NCBI GenBank assembly: GCA_001564275.1
Contig: LKND01000015.1
Coordinates: 1-41,283 of the forward strand
DNA length: 41,283 nt
Reading direction: 5' to 3'
Source of the DNA: Natrialbaceae archaeon Tc-Br11_E2g14
GTDB taxonomy: Archaea; Halobacteriota; Halobacteria; Halobacteriales; Natrialbaceae
Made by a program: the position numbers and the translations under genes. Numbering within the stretch: position 1 is the stretch's first letter; each line of letters opens with the position of its first letter. The notes under the pieces are model-generated. The model searched no databases. It saw only the letters and a program-made list of their open reading frames with translations, and was not told where the DNA came from. Below, piece after piece: positions 25,831 through 34,408 of the stretch.

Positions 25831-27459
25831 GTGACTGACGGCGAAGAAGCCCGCAATGGGGACGAGAACTCCCGCGAGGAGGCCAGTCAGGACGAGGACG
25901 GTGAGGGCGACCCACGCGAGTCGATCACGGAGGGCAGCCTCCTCCGCCCGCTCTTTCACCTCGCCTGGCCCATCGTCGTCATCCAGTTGCTGCAGGTCAC
26001 CTACAACGTCGCCGACACCCTCTACCTGGGTCGGCTCTCGGCCGAGGCCGTCGGTGCCATTAGCCTTGCCTTCCCCCTCATCTTCCTCCTGATCGCGGTC
26101 GCCGGCGGGTTCACCACTGCTGGAGCGATCCTCGTCGCCCAGTACACCGGTGCCGAGGGCGACCGCTCGGCGGGGTTGGTCGCCGGCCAGACGCTCACGT
26201 TCGTCGCCGTTCTCTCGGTACTTATCGGCGTCGCCGGCTACTTTTACACCCGGCCTGCCCTCGAGATCCTCCCGAGTGATCCCGACACCGCACAGAGCGT
26301 GATCCCGTTGGCTGCCGACTACATGGAGATCATCTTCCTCGGCATCCCGCTGATGTTCGGCTTTTTCGTCTTTTCGGCGCTGATGCGGGGCTACGGCGAC
26401 ACCCGCACCCCAATGTTCGTCATGGTCGTCTCCGTCGTCCTGAACGTCGTTCTCGACCCGTTCCTCATCTTCGGCTTCGCCGACAACCCGCTTTTCCTGT
26501 GGTTCAACCTCGAGGGGCTCGAAGCCTGGCTGTTCGGCATGACGGGCTTTACCGGCTACGGCATCCAGGGGGCCGCCCTGGCGACAATCGTTGCCCGAGG
26601 CGGGGCCACCGGCATCGGCATCTGGCTCCTCTTTCGAACCGCTCGCGGGCCGGACGTCCGCCTCGAGCACCTCTACCCGGATTTCGAGTTCATCGAGGAC
26701 ATCGTCCGACTGGGGGTGCCGACGATGGTCGAACAGACCACGAGCGCGATGGCCATGATCATGCTGACGGCGATGATCGTCACGTTCTCGCCACCGGTGG
26801 TCGCCGCCTACGGGTTGGGTAACCGGCTCATCTCGCTCGTCTTCCTCCCCGCGATGGGGTTGGGTCGAGCCATCGACACCATGGTCGGCCAGAATCTCGG
26901 GGCCGATCGGGCCGATCGAGCCGCTCGGTCGGTCTGGATCGCCGCCTCCACCGGGGCGGGTGTCATGCTCGTCGTCGCCGTGATCGCCGTCTCGTTCACC
27001 GAACCGATCGTCAGCGTGTTCCTGGGCGACGTTCCCGACGCCCCCGCGACGATCGCCTACGGGGTGGAGTACGTGCAGATTCGATCGGTTGAGTTCGCAT
27101 TCATCGGCGTCTCGCAGGTTATGCTCGGGGCGTTCCGCGGGGCTGGCAACACCAAAACCGCGATGGTTATCTCCATCCTCACGCTGTGGGTCGGCCGGGT
27201 CGCCAGCGTCTTCGTCCTCGCGTTCTCGTGGTCTATCACCGTTCCCGGCGTCGGGATCACGCTGGCGGCCCTCGAAATGGGCCCCACTGGCGTCTGGATC
27301 GGGATGGCCATGGGGAACGTGCTCGGGGCGATCGTCGGCGTCGCCTGGTTCACTCGAGGGACGTGGAAGGAGGCGTACATCGACGAGGACGTGGTCGACT
27401 CACCGATGGGTGAGGGCTCGAGTGCGAGCGAGGATGGCGGCGCGGCACTCGAGGATTGA
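25831..27459 (+). CDS. MATE family multidrug/cation exporter
   Basis: A 542-residue membrane protein of the MATE (NorM/DinF) family with about 12 helices in two halves. The first half begins LFHLAWPIVVIQLLQVTYNVADTL and the second LGVPTMVEQTTSAMAMIM, the repeated start typical of MATE proteins. These export cationic drugs or metabolites using sodium or protons. It starts with GTG at 25831, giving a 40-residue acidic N-terminal tail, and ends with a similar acidic tail. The insert around 220-235 (FADNPLFLWFNLEGLEAWLF) between helices 6 and 7 is frequent in haloarchaeal members. Substrate not predictable. Confidence 0.93.
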   Translation: MTDGEEARNGDENSREEASQDEDGEGDPRESITEGSLLRPLFHLAWPIVVIQLLQVTYNVADTLYLGRLSAEAVGAISLAFPLIFLLIAVAGGFTTAGAILVAQYTGAEGDRSAGLVAGQTLTFVAVLSVLIGVAGYFYTRPALEILPSDPDTAQSVIPLAADYMEIIFLGIPLMFGFFVFSALMRGYGDTRTPMFVMVVSVVLNVVLDPFLIFGFADNPLFLWFNLEGLEAWLFGMTGFTGYGIQGAALATIVARGGATGIGIWLLFRTARGPDVRLEHLYPDFEFIEDIVRLGVPTMVEQTTSAMAMIMLTAMIVTFSPPVVAAYGLGNRLISLVFLPAMGLGRAIDTMVGQNLGADRADRAARSVWIAASTGAGVMLVVAVIAVSFTEPIVSVFLGDVPDAPATIAYGVEYVQIRSVEFAFIGVSQVMLGAFRGAGNTKTAMVISILTLWVGRVASVFVLAFSWSITVPGVGITLAALEMGPTGVWIGMAMGNVLGAIVGVAWFTRGTWKEAYIDEDVVDSPMGEGSSASEDGGAALED

Positions 27460-27671
27460 GACGTCTTGCAGTGATTTTCCACCGTCGATTGGCCGTACCG
27501 GGTCGGCAACCGCCGGTACGAACCGGCAAGAACCCGTTTGCGTGGGACAGGAGGCGACGAGTGTCTGGAGTCTCGAGCGAGGTTGGCAGGGGGAGACAGG
27601 AGGTTGTGGCCGCGGTATCTTCGGCCGTCGACCGAAGCGTTATCAGCGTTCGGTGGGTGTGACCTGATACA

Positions 27672-27744
27672 GGGCGTGTAGCTCAGTGGACAGAGTTCTT
27701 GGTTCCGGACCAAGATGTCGCGGGTTCAAATCCCGTCGCGCCCG
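27672..27744 (+). tRNA. tRNA-Arg (anticodon CCG)
   Basis: A 73-nt cloverleaf. The acceptor stem GGGCGTG pairs with CGCGCCC (one G-U), followed by discriminator G. The D-stem is GCTC/GAGT, and the anticodon stem CTTGG/CCAAG encloses the loop TTCCGGA with anticodon CCG for CGG codons. The T-stem GCGGG/CCCGT encloses TTCAAAT. CCA is not encoded. Its 3' end is duplicated about 100 bp downstream (see the repeat entry). Confidence 0.95.
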
Positions 27745-27844
27745 TGCAGCGAGGAACGGAGTGACGAGCGAACCGGCACGCGGGATTTGAATCAGGGAGT
27801 GGAGCAACGCGGAACGACCGTGGTTCAAATCCCGTCGCGCCCGT
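27723..27844 (+). repeat. att-like direct repeat of the tRNA-Arg 3' end
   Basis: The last 23 bases of tRNA-Arg, from the T-arm to just past the discriminator (27723-27745), recur exactly at 27822-27844. The 76 bp between them hold no gene. Integrases of archaeal elements commonly target such tRNA 3' ends and leave this duplication, so this looks like attL/attR of a lost or collapsed element. The second copy also forms the right arm of an 11-bp perfect inverted repeat, CGGGATTTGAA (27781-27791) with TTCAAATCCCG (27824-27834). Confidence 0.65.
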
Positions 27845-28196
27845 CCGACTCGCGATGCTCGTCTCATCGCTGCAACGCAGCTCGCGAACGCACGGCGGCC
27901 GCTCACGTCCGTCACACCTGTTTTCCGGCGACATTTCCTGAGCCGTGAAACCGGCACCATGGATTTGTATCAGGGAGTGAGGTGAAAGGGAACGATCCAA
28001 ATCGCGAGCGCACTGTACGGACCTCCTCGAGTGTTCGTGGACGGATTCACATTACGCCCAGGGAGTGCAAGGGACGACTCACGACGTCGAGTGACGGTCA
28101 GTCACCCGAGCCCGGCAGTAACAACGGAAACGATTCACACCCTGACCGCCGATACGTATGGCGACCAGGCGTGCATTGACACTCGGTGGCTACGCC
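27745..28196. other. gene-free accessory remnant downstream of tRNA-Arg
   Basis: No protein gene is supported. Besides the repeated tRNA end, a second, decayed copy of the palindromic unit is found at about 27960-28005. It has GATTTG, then ATCAGGGAGTG, then GGAACGA, then CAAATC, in the same order as at 27784-27832. The remaining sequence has no recognisable feature. The region is best read as scars of past integration events. Confidence 0.5.
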
Positions 28197-28538
28197 TCAC
28201 TCTGACTGCCAACTCGGGTTCTCCCGCGGCGGGCTGAAGATGTCCACGCCGCGGACAGTCTCAGCTCCGCGGTTCTCGGCTGCGTGGGGTTGGCCCCCTG
28301 GGAGGGCGTAGGCATCACCAGGCTCGCACTCGAGTGTGTCTCCATCGGAGACGAACGTCACCGTTCCCTCGTAGATGAATCCGGTCTGCTCGTGGGGATG
28401 GCTGTGTTCCTCGACGACGGCACCCGGCTCGATTTCGAAGTGCTGGACGTTCATCGAGTCGGTGCCTGCCATCAGGGCCAGGTGGACGCCGTCGGCGGCT
28501 TCGGTGGACTCGACGTCGGTGAGTGAGACGTGTTCCAT
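28197..28538 (-). CDS. cupin-domain protein
   Basis: A 113-residue single-domain cupin. Motif 1 is G39-x5-H45-x-H47 (GAVVEEHSHPHEQ) and motif 2 is PGDAYALPGGQPH with H85; these histidines would bind a metal ion such as Fe, Mn, Zn or Ni. Proteins of this size act as small oxygenases, isomerases or sensors; no substrate can be inferred. The ATG at 28538 gives MEHVSLTDVE. It has no operon partner; the GNAT gene upstream ends 155 bp away in the same direction. Confidence 0.88.
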   Translation of the reverse strand: MEHVSLTDVESTEAADGVHLALMAGTDSMNVQHFEIEPGAVVEEHSHPHEQTGFIYEGTVTFVSDGDTLECEPGDAYALPGGQPHAAENRGAETVRGVDIFSPPRENPSWQSE

Positions 28539-28693
28539 ACTGGACGCTCTCCGGGCAGGAGTGTAATGGTTGTCACTGCGGCAGACGGGACACGGTCGCA
28601 GTGACGGGCAAGGCACGGCTCCGATCGCCACCGGGTGGATTCCGACCACACGCGACACCCGATCGACCGCCGCGGCTACGCCCTCGGCCCCGA

Positions 28694-29278
28694 TCATCCC
28701 TCCCGATCGGGCGGCCCTCGATCCAGCCGATCCCGAACGAACGCGACCTCCTCGCTCGAGAGCGAGCGATCCCCGGTCTGAAACCGCTCGAGTCCTCGAC
28801 GATAGCTCGCGGGGTCGTCGGCGGGATGCTCGAGGACGAGTTCGGCGAGGCCGGTCGTCCGCCCAGTGAAACCGAAGCCGGCCTTCCAGAGGGCGTCGTA
28901 GGCGTAGGGATTGTTGACGGCGATCCGCAGCCGATCGTAGCCTCGGTCGCGGGCGGCGTCCCTGACGTGAGCGGTCAGTCGCGGCCCGATGCCCTGCCCG
29001 CGGTGGTCGCGCTCGACGGTGACGTACCGGATCCAACAGGTGTCGGCGTCGGTGCGATCCTCGTTGAAGGCGACGGCGGCGACGACGTCCGTCTCGTAGG
29101 CGGGTGTACCCGTGGCGCTGGCGTCCGTTGGCACGTCCGGCGGAAGATCAATACTGCCCGACTCGAGCCGGGCGACTGCCTTCCCCGTGTTGGACATGAC
29201 GAACTTGCCGGCGTAGCTAAAGCGCTCGTGGTGGAGCGCCAGGGTGGGACCGTCGGCTGGCCAACCGACGATCTCCAT
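28694..29278 (-). CDS. GNAT family N-acetyltransferase
   Basis: A 194-residue protein with the acetyl-CoA pyrophosphate loop RGQGIG at 93-98 (YVTVERDHRGQGIGPRL), preceded by a beta-strand ending in WIRY, and followed by NNPYAYDALWKAGFGFTG, the usual end of the fold. The N-terminal segment YAGKFVMSNTGKAVA precedes the catalytic domain. The ATG at 29278 is selected because it lies before this segment; an internal ATG 27 codons later (MSNTGK) would remove it. The acceptor molecule is unknown. The gene is divergent from the epoxide-hydrolase-like gene with 105 bp between the starts. Confidence 0.85.
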   Translation of the reverse strand: MEIVGWPADGPTLALHHERFSYAGKFVMSNTGKAVARLESGSIDLPPDVPTDASATGTPAYETDVVAAVAFNEDRTDADTCWIRYVTVERDHRGQGIGPRLTAHVRDAARDRGYDRLRIAVNNPYAYDALWKAGFGFTGRTTGLAELVLEHPADDPASYRRGLERFQTGDRSLSSEEVAFVRDRLDRGPPDREG

Positions 29279-29383
29279 GGTGACTGGTGGTGTCACGACC
29301 GTCCTCCGCTTGGTGCTCGAGGGACAAAGACCTGGGGCCCGACGACGGTACGAATTTCCCCGAGCGGCTCGAAGCGACCAACG

Positions 29384-30307
29384 ATGAGCGCCAACGCACT
29401 CGAGTCGGTCGACCTGCGATACGACCAGCGGATCGTCAACGACGTTCGCCTGCACGTCGTTGAGGCCGGCCCGGTCGACGGCCAACCCGTGATCTGTCTC
29501 CACGGTTTCCCCGAGTTCTGGTACAGCTGGCGATACCAGATCCCGTCCCTCGCCGACGCTGGCTATCGCGTCGTCGCTCCAGACATGCGCGGATACAATC
29601 GCTCGGAGAAACCCCACGGGATCGACGCCTACCGCCTCGAGGAACTGGTCGGCGACGTGGTGGGCCTCGCCGACGGCACCGACGCCGCGCGTGTCCACCT
29701 CGTCGGTCACGACTGGGGTGGGGTCGTCGCCTGGGCAACGGCTCTCGAACGACCGGAGATCCTCGAGAGCCTCACCGTAATGAACGCCCCACATCCGGTG
29801 AAGTACGCCCGCGAACTGACCCTCGAGCAACTGGCCCGGTCGTGGTACGCGCTGGCGTTTCAGCTCCCCTGGGTACCCGAGGCAGCGTTCGCTGCACGGG
29901 ACTACGCCGCCCTCGAGGCGATGTTCACCGACGAGCGTGTCGACGCCGACGCTTTCAGCGAGGCGGACATCGAGCGCTACAAGGCGGCGTTCCGACGCCC
30001 TGGGGCCATGCGATCGGCGATTTCGTACTACCGGGCGCTGTTTCGACACCACACCGTCGAGGAAATACCTGCGGCGATTCCGGTGATCGGCGACTGGCTC
30101 GCCGACGACGTGGACCCGATTGCGGTGCCGACGCTCGTGATCTGGGGCGAACGGGACGTGGCGCTCTCGACGAGCCAACTCGAGGGGTTGGACCGGTACG
30201 TGCGGGAGCTCGCGATCGAACGGTACTCGGATGCCAGCCACTGGGTGAACGTGGACCGGCCGGCAGCGGTCAACGACCAGCTGTGTACGTTTCTGGACGC
30301 CGTCTAA
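29384..30307 (+). CDS. alpha/beta hydrolase, epoxide hydrolase-like
   Basis: A 307-residue enzyme with the oxyanion motif HGFPEFWYSWR (from H40) and the nucleophile Asp110 in GHDWGG. An Asp at this place marks the epoxide hydrolase/haloalkane dehalogenase group, and HGFPE with a Tyr-containing cap (SAISYYRALFR) favours epoxide hydrolase. The final catalytic His is in DASHWVNVDRP. The reaction would add water to an epoxide; a dehalogenase role is less likely. Start at the ATG 29384 follows the short divergent promoter region. The natural substrate is unknown. Confidence 0.88.
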   Translation: MSANALESVDLRYDQRIVNDVRLHVVEAGPVDGQPVICLHGFPEFWYSWRYQIPSLADAGYRVVAPDMRGYNRSEKPHGIDAYRLEELVGDVVGLADGTDAARVHLVGHDWGGVVAWATALERPEILESLTVMNAPHPVKYARELTLEQLARSWYALAFQLPWVPEAAFAARDYAALEAMFTDERVDADAFSEADIERYKAAFRRPGAMRSAISYYRALFRHHTVEEIPAAIPVIGDWLADDVDPIAVPTLVIWGERDVALSTSQLEGLDRYVRELAIERYSDASHWVNVDRPAAVNDQLCTFLDAV

Positions 30308-30325
30308 CCGGTTTCAAGATGTGGA

Positions 30326-30727
30326 CTACTGCTCTCTGGCGCCGGGGACCGTCCTCTCCTCAGGATCGTTCGGTCGCCCGATGAAGAGCGGATCGCGAAT
30401 CTCGAGGGCGGCGTCGAACTCCTCGTGGCGATCGGTCTTGCGGCCGATCCGGCGCAGTTGTTCGGTGTGTGCCCGTCGGACCGCGTCCCACTCGTGTCTG
30501 GTCAACCCGAGGTCGGCCCCGAGCTCGCTCCAGAACCCCCGCTCGAGGAGAAACGCCAGCCGCCGGTCGTCCTCGAAGATGCACTCGGTGGAGTGCAGGT
30601 ATGTCTCGAGGTCCGGCCCGAGGTGCGCCTGGACGGCCTCGATCAGTTCGGGAACCCGCGAGGGGGAAACGCTCGCCTTCGCGGCCGTCAACAGCATGAT
30701 CTGGCCGTCGATCGGATCGGCGCTCAT
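30326..30727 (-). CDS. small soluble protein of unknown function, paired with the next gene
   Basis: A 133-residue, mainly helical, soluble protein (MSADPIDGQIMLL to the basic-acidic end). It has no cysteine pairs or membrane segments; segments such as VPELIEAVQAHLGPDLETYL and LTRHEWDAVRRAHTEQLRR look like amphipathic helices. I do not recognise its family. The ATG at 30727 comes two bases after the stop of the upstream gene (TGAGATG), so the two are translated together and may work together. A start at 30736 is possible but overlaps more. Confidence 0.75.
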   Translation of the reverse strand: MSADPIDGQIMLLTAAKASVSPSRVPELIEAVQAHLGPDLETYLHSTECIFEDDRRLAFLLERGFWSELGADLGLTRHEWDAVRRAHTEQLRRIGRKTDRHEEFDAALEIRDPLFIGRPNDPEERTVPGAREQ

Positions 30728-30728
30728 C

Positions 30729-30989
30729 TCAGCCACCGGCCCGCATGGCCTTCCTGGCGAACGCGGGGATCAGTTCTTCGAGGGTCGCCGACTCGCCCTC
30801 GAAGACGACTGTCACCTCGGTCAGCGTCAGTGACGGCCCGATGCCGACGGTTCGGGACGAGAACGTCGCTCGCCAGTCGTCACCCTCGACGACGTCGTCA
30901 TCGGTTCGCTCCCCGCCGAGGTTCTCGAGGTATCGAACGGTCAGCCGTTCGGAGATGCCCCGGAAGGAGCGCTCGATACGCGTGGTCAT
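30729..30989 (-). CDS. small conserved protein, resembling a MoaD-associated C-terminal domain
   Basis: An 86-residue protein (MTTRIERSFRGISERLTVRYLENLGG and so on) with predicted alpha/beta character and an end KAMRAGG. From memory the RSFRGIS-LxxRYLxxLGGE pattern also occurs as the C-terminal domain behind some archaeal MoaD-like sulfur carriers, here standing alone. This is tentative; no ubiquitin-like part is present. The C-terminal Gly-Gly is notable because sulfur carriers and ubiquitin-like proteins end this way, but the fold here does not look ubiquitin-like by eye. It is translationally coupled to the gene following it. Confidence 0.6.
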   Translation of the reverse strand: MTTRIERSFRGISERLTVRYLENLGGERTDDDVVEGDDWRATFSSRTVGIGPSLTLTEVTVVFEGESATLEELIPAFARKAMRAGG

Positions 30990-31163
30990 AGCCGGCGTTC
31001 GGACGCCATAGGTAAAAATGCGCGTGCGGCGGCCGAATGTGAACGTGGTTCGCAGAGAGGCGGGGCTTGGTCAAATTCGAGGCGGAATGGATGGCACGTG
31101 ACGGCTGGCCGAGCCGGGACGGAAGAGGAGCCCCGACGTGCCGAGGAGTCCCTCGAGCCGTGG

Positions 31164-32717
31164 TCAGTCCGCGATTGACGCCGCGATAGCTGGCTCCCCG
31201 TCACCGGGAATCCACCGTCGAACGTACGGAATCGTGACGCCGAGGGTATCCTCGAGCAGGGTCACGATGACGAGGTCGCTGGGCTCGAGGCCGCCCACGA
31301 GAGCCACGACGACGAGCGAGAGGCAGCCGAGGGCCACAAGGACCGGCAGAGCGGTGAGGGCGGTCACGCTCACCCATGGAGAGAGGAGGACAGCCCACGG
31401 GAGGACGATCAGGGGGAGGCCAAGGTAGGCCCGCCCCGCCTCGGCTGAGAGTGGGGTGATGCCGTAGTTCACGGCCAGGATTCCACAGATCACGACGTGG
31501 ACGGCGAGCAGGGAGGTGACCGAGGCCAGCGCGGCCCCGGTGATCCCGAGTCGAGGAATGAGGGCGACGTTGACGACCACGTTGAGCCCCAGGCCAAAGA
31601 CGTTGCCGGCGGCGATCCAGGTCGTGGCGCCGAGCGCCGAGAGGGTTTCCCGGTCGCGACCCGCCGCAGCACTGAGGAAGAAGCCGATTGCGAGGATCGG
31701 CAACACCGTCGCGGCTGGGGTGTACTCGCTCCCGAACACGAGTCCGAGAACGTCCGCGGGAAAGACGACGAAGAGAACGAACGCCGGGAACGTCACGACG
31801 TAAACCCACTTCGTCGTCGTCGCGTAGATGTCGTCCAGCATCGTCCGATCGCCCTCGGCATCCAGCCGCGAGGCGATTGGGAGGTACAGAAAGCCAAAGG
31901 CGGTGAGCACCACGAGCAGGCCACTCGCGAGCGGGTAGGCCGCGCTGTAGAGGCCGACTTCCGCCGAAGTGCGAAAGTACCCGAGCATCAGGGTGTCGGT
32001 CTGGGTGAGCAGGACGCTCACCACGGTGGAGACGACCAGCGGCGCGGAGAACGTGACGAGCTCGCGGGTATGGGTTCGGTAGGGCCCGACGAGCGGGAGC
32101 AGTCGGTGCAGGAAGTAGTGGGCCGCGAGGAACGTCGCGACGGCCGCGAGCAGGTACGCGACGCCCGCGGCAACGATGCCGTAGCCCGCGAGCAGGAGCG
32201 CCGCGATCAGCCCGATCCGGAGGAACGGATCGAGGACGTCCTGAGCCAGCGTCCGGTAGACGGTGTTCTCGTGTCCGCGGATGCCGGCGATGGCGATTCG
32301 GAAGCCGACGACGAACGGAATCGAGCACGACAGTACCCGCACGAAGGGGACGGCGGCCTCGGACTCGAAGAAGAGGCCTGCGATCCACTCGGCACCGAGG
32401 AACATCGCCACGGCGAACGCCGCGGCGAGCCCCGTCGTCACGGCCATGCCACTCACCCAGACGCCCCGTTGGTCGACATCGTCGTCGAATCGGGGCACGA
32501 ACCGGGAAACTCCCTGGGTACAGCCCGCCATCGCCAAGGTCGTCGTGAACATGAGGAGGGCGAGACCCAGACTCACCTCGCCGTAGGCGTCCGGTGACAG
32601 GAGTCGCCCGATGACGACGCGCTCGCCGAGTTTCGCCGCCGCCCCCATCACGCCACCCACCATGACGAGGACGGCACTCGAGAGCAACGCCGAGAGTTCC
32701 CGCTCGCGATCGGCCAT
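31164..32717 (-). CDS. polysaccharide flippase (MOP superfamily, Wzx/AglR-like)
   Basis: A 517-residue membrane protein with about 14 hydrophobic segments and a typical Wzx-type beginning (SSAVLVMVGGVMGAAAKLGERVVIGRLLSPDAYG). Such proteins flip lipid-linked oligosaccharides across the membrane; in haloarchaea the homologue AglR takes part in N-glycosylation. The ATG shares a base with the stop of the upstream phosphodiesterase gene (TGATG), so both form an operon. The C-terminus ends in a short soluble tail. The exact glycan is unknown. Confidence 0.9.
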   Translation of the reverse strand: MADRERELSALLSSAVLVMVGGVMGAAAKLGERVVIGRLLSPDAYGEVSLGLALLMFTTTLAMAGCTQGVSRFVPRFDDDVDQRGVWVSGMAVTTGLAAAFAVAMFLGAEWIAGLFFESEAAVPFVRVLSCSIPFVVGFRIAIAGIRGHENTVYRTLAQDVLDPFLRIGLIAALLLAGYGIVAAGVAYLLAAVATFLAAHYFLHRLLPLVGPYRTHTRELVTFSAPLVVSTVVSVLLTQTDTLMLGYFRTSAEVGLYSAAYPLASGLLVVLTAFGFLYLPIASRLDAEGDRTMLDDIYATTTKWVYVVTFPAFVLFVVFPADVLGLVFGSEYTPAATVLPILAIGFFLSAAAGRDRETLSALGATTWIAAGNVFGLGLNVVVNVALIPRLGITGAALASVTSLLAVHVVICGILAVNYGITPLSAEAGRAYLGLPLIVLPWAVLLSPWVSVTALTALPVLVALGCLSLVVVALVGGLEPSDLVIVTLLEDTLGVTIPYVRRWIPGDGEPAIAASIAD

Positions 32718-34408
32718 CAGAGATAGCCCAGATCCTCGAGCCGATTAGTTACGGACTCGGTATCCCCGGCCCGTCCGTGAGCCGTCCCAAAGCTGACGCC
32801 ATCGTAGGCCGCCCGCCCGTGGGGGGCGGTGAGGAGTCCGGGTGGGACGTGTCCGCTCATCGTTTCGGGGACCGAACAGCCCAGTAGGGCCATCGTAACT
32901 GGGGCAACATCGGTGAGCGAGAGCGGGTCACCGGTCCAGTCGGGGTCGATGTCCGGGCCGGCCGCGAGGAACACCCCCTCCCGCTTGTGATCGTGGACGT
33001 CGATCGAGACGGCAGTCGTCCCATAGAGGTCGGTCTTGACGTTGTGGTTCATCTCCGTGGGGCGGAACAATATGTCCGGGGCGCGGTCGGTATGGGGGCC
33101 GTCGTACACCTCTTCGCACCGACAGACCAGCTCGAACGCCGGCTCGCCATCCGGGGTCTCGAACGCAGACAGGAGCTCGATGAGGTCGTCCCTGACCGTT
33201 TCGTACACCTCGGGAGCGACGACGCCAGCGGGTTCACGCCCCTCGAGGTTGATCCGCACGCCAAGTCGGGTTCCCTCGGTGCAATAGGCTTTCGAGCGTC
33301 GCCAGTCGATCCCCTCCGCGACCGCTCGCCGGATCGACTCCGGCAGGCGGCGCTTGACCACCTCGCCCAGGCCGACCCTGTCGGCGGCGTTGTAGGCCGT
33401 TGCCGGCGTGATCCCCGTTCGGTCGAGCACGCGCTTTGCCGCTCGAGCCACGAGGGGGGCCTCGTCGGGTTGATCCTGGTCAACTGTCGAGGATCCCCCG
33501 TCGTCTCCGTCGCCGTTCGCCCGACCATCTTGGGGTGCCGTGTCGCCCGTCAGTGCCGTCTTCTCCCCGGCGAAGTCGAGACCCGTTCCACCCTGGGCTG
33601 TCGGCACCAGGAAGTCGTGCTGACGGAGCAACTCGTTGACGTACAGCGAGTATCCCGTCACGGGCCCGATGCCGTGGTCAGAGCAGACGACGACGTTGAC
33701 GTCCTCACCGACGCTCTCGAGCACCCCCTCGAGCACCCGGTCGGCGGCCTCGTAAACAGCCCTGAAGGCGTCGTCGCTGTCGAAGTTGTGGAAGACGGCG
33801 TCGGTCTTCTGAACTTGCACGAACGCGAACTCCCAGGACTCCGTCTCGAGGAGGTGCCGCGCAACCCGCCCGCGCTGGTCGATCAACGCGAGGTAGCCGG
33901 CCAGTTTCGCCTCGCTGTCGTCGCTCACCTCGTGGCTCGAGTACCGGCGAGCGGGTTCCCCCAGGGCCGCCTCAAGGCGGTCCTCGACGTCAGGGGGGTG
34001 TGCCGGCGCGTCCTCGGTGGCGAGATAGCCCGGAATCAGGATGCCATTGATCGGGTCGGCCGGATGGGTCACGGGCACGTTCACGACGATGGATCGTCGG
34101 CCGAGGTGCGAACAGTAATCCCAGAGGGCCGGCCGATCGACGTCCTGGCGCGAGACCAACCTCCCGTCGTTGGGGTACCCGTCGTACTGAAAGAACCCGT
34201 ACACGCCGTGTTCGCTCGGGTCACAGCCGGTGTACATCGAGGGCCAGGCGCTGCCGGTCCAGGGCGGGTGTGTCGACTCGAGAGGCGCGGCTACCCCGCG
34301 AGAGCGGAGTGTCTCGAAGGCCGGCAGATGCTCAGCATATCGCTCGAGGTATCGTGCGTCGAGCGCATCGAACCCGAGGACGACCGTTCGGTGCCCGTTG
34401 CTCACCAT
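32717..34408 (-). CDS. AlkP-superfamily phosphodiesterase/nucleotide pyrophosphatase
   Basis: A 563-residue protein of the type I phosphodiesterase/nucleotide pyrophosphatase group. Metal ligands are D14 (VLGFDALD), the Thr/Ser loop PPWTGSAWPSMYTG (about 48-61), DAVFHNFD and VVCSDHGIGP, and the C-terminal region near VDVHDH/LTDVAP. No signal peptide is seen. A disordered Asp/Gly/Ser-rich insert of about 35 residues lies near 285-325. It is the first gene of a two-gene operon with a flippase, suggesting a job on lipid-phosphate or phosphorylated glycan intermediates. The C-terminus RLEDLGYL resembles that of the sulfatase-like protein at 13942-15447. Confidence 0.87.
   Translation of the reverse strand: MVSNGHRTVVLGFDALDARYLERYAEHLPAFETLRSRGVAAPLESTHPPWTGSAWPSMYTGCDPSEHGVYGFFQYDGYPNDGRLVSRQDVDRPALWDYCSHLGRRSIVVNVPVTHPADPINGILIPGYLATEDAPAHPPDVEDRLEAALGEPARRYSSHEVSDDSEAKLAGYLALIDQRGRVARHLLETESWEFAFVQVQKTDAVFHNFDSDDAFRAVYEAADRVLEGVLESVGEDVNVVVCSDHGIGPVTGYSLYVNELLRQHDFLVPTAQGGTGLDFAGEKTALTGDTAPQDGRANGDGDDGGSSTVDQDQPDEAPLVARAAKRVLDRTGITPATAYNAADRVGLGEVVKRRLPESIRRAVAEGIDWRRSKAYCTEGTRLGVRINLEGREPAGVVAPEVYETVRDDLIELLSAFETPDGEPAFELVCRCEEVYDGPHTDRAPDILFRPTEMNHNVKTDLYGTTAVSIDVHDHKREGVFLAAGPDIDPDWTGDPLSLTDVAPVTMALLGCSVPETMSGHVPPGLLTAPHGRAAYDGVSFGTAHGRAGDTESVTNRLEDLGYL

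Noticed and set aside
27643-28000. minus-strand frames containing ATGFEPATSW-like peptides
   Set aside because: These are antisense translations of the tRNA-Arg gene and its duplicated 3' end, a known source of false protein entries.
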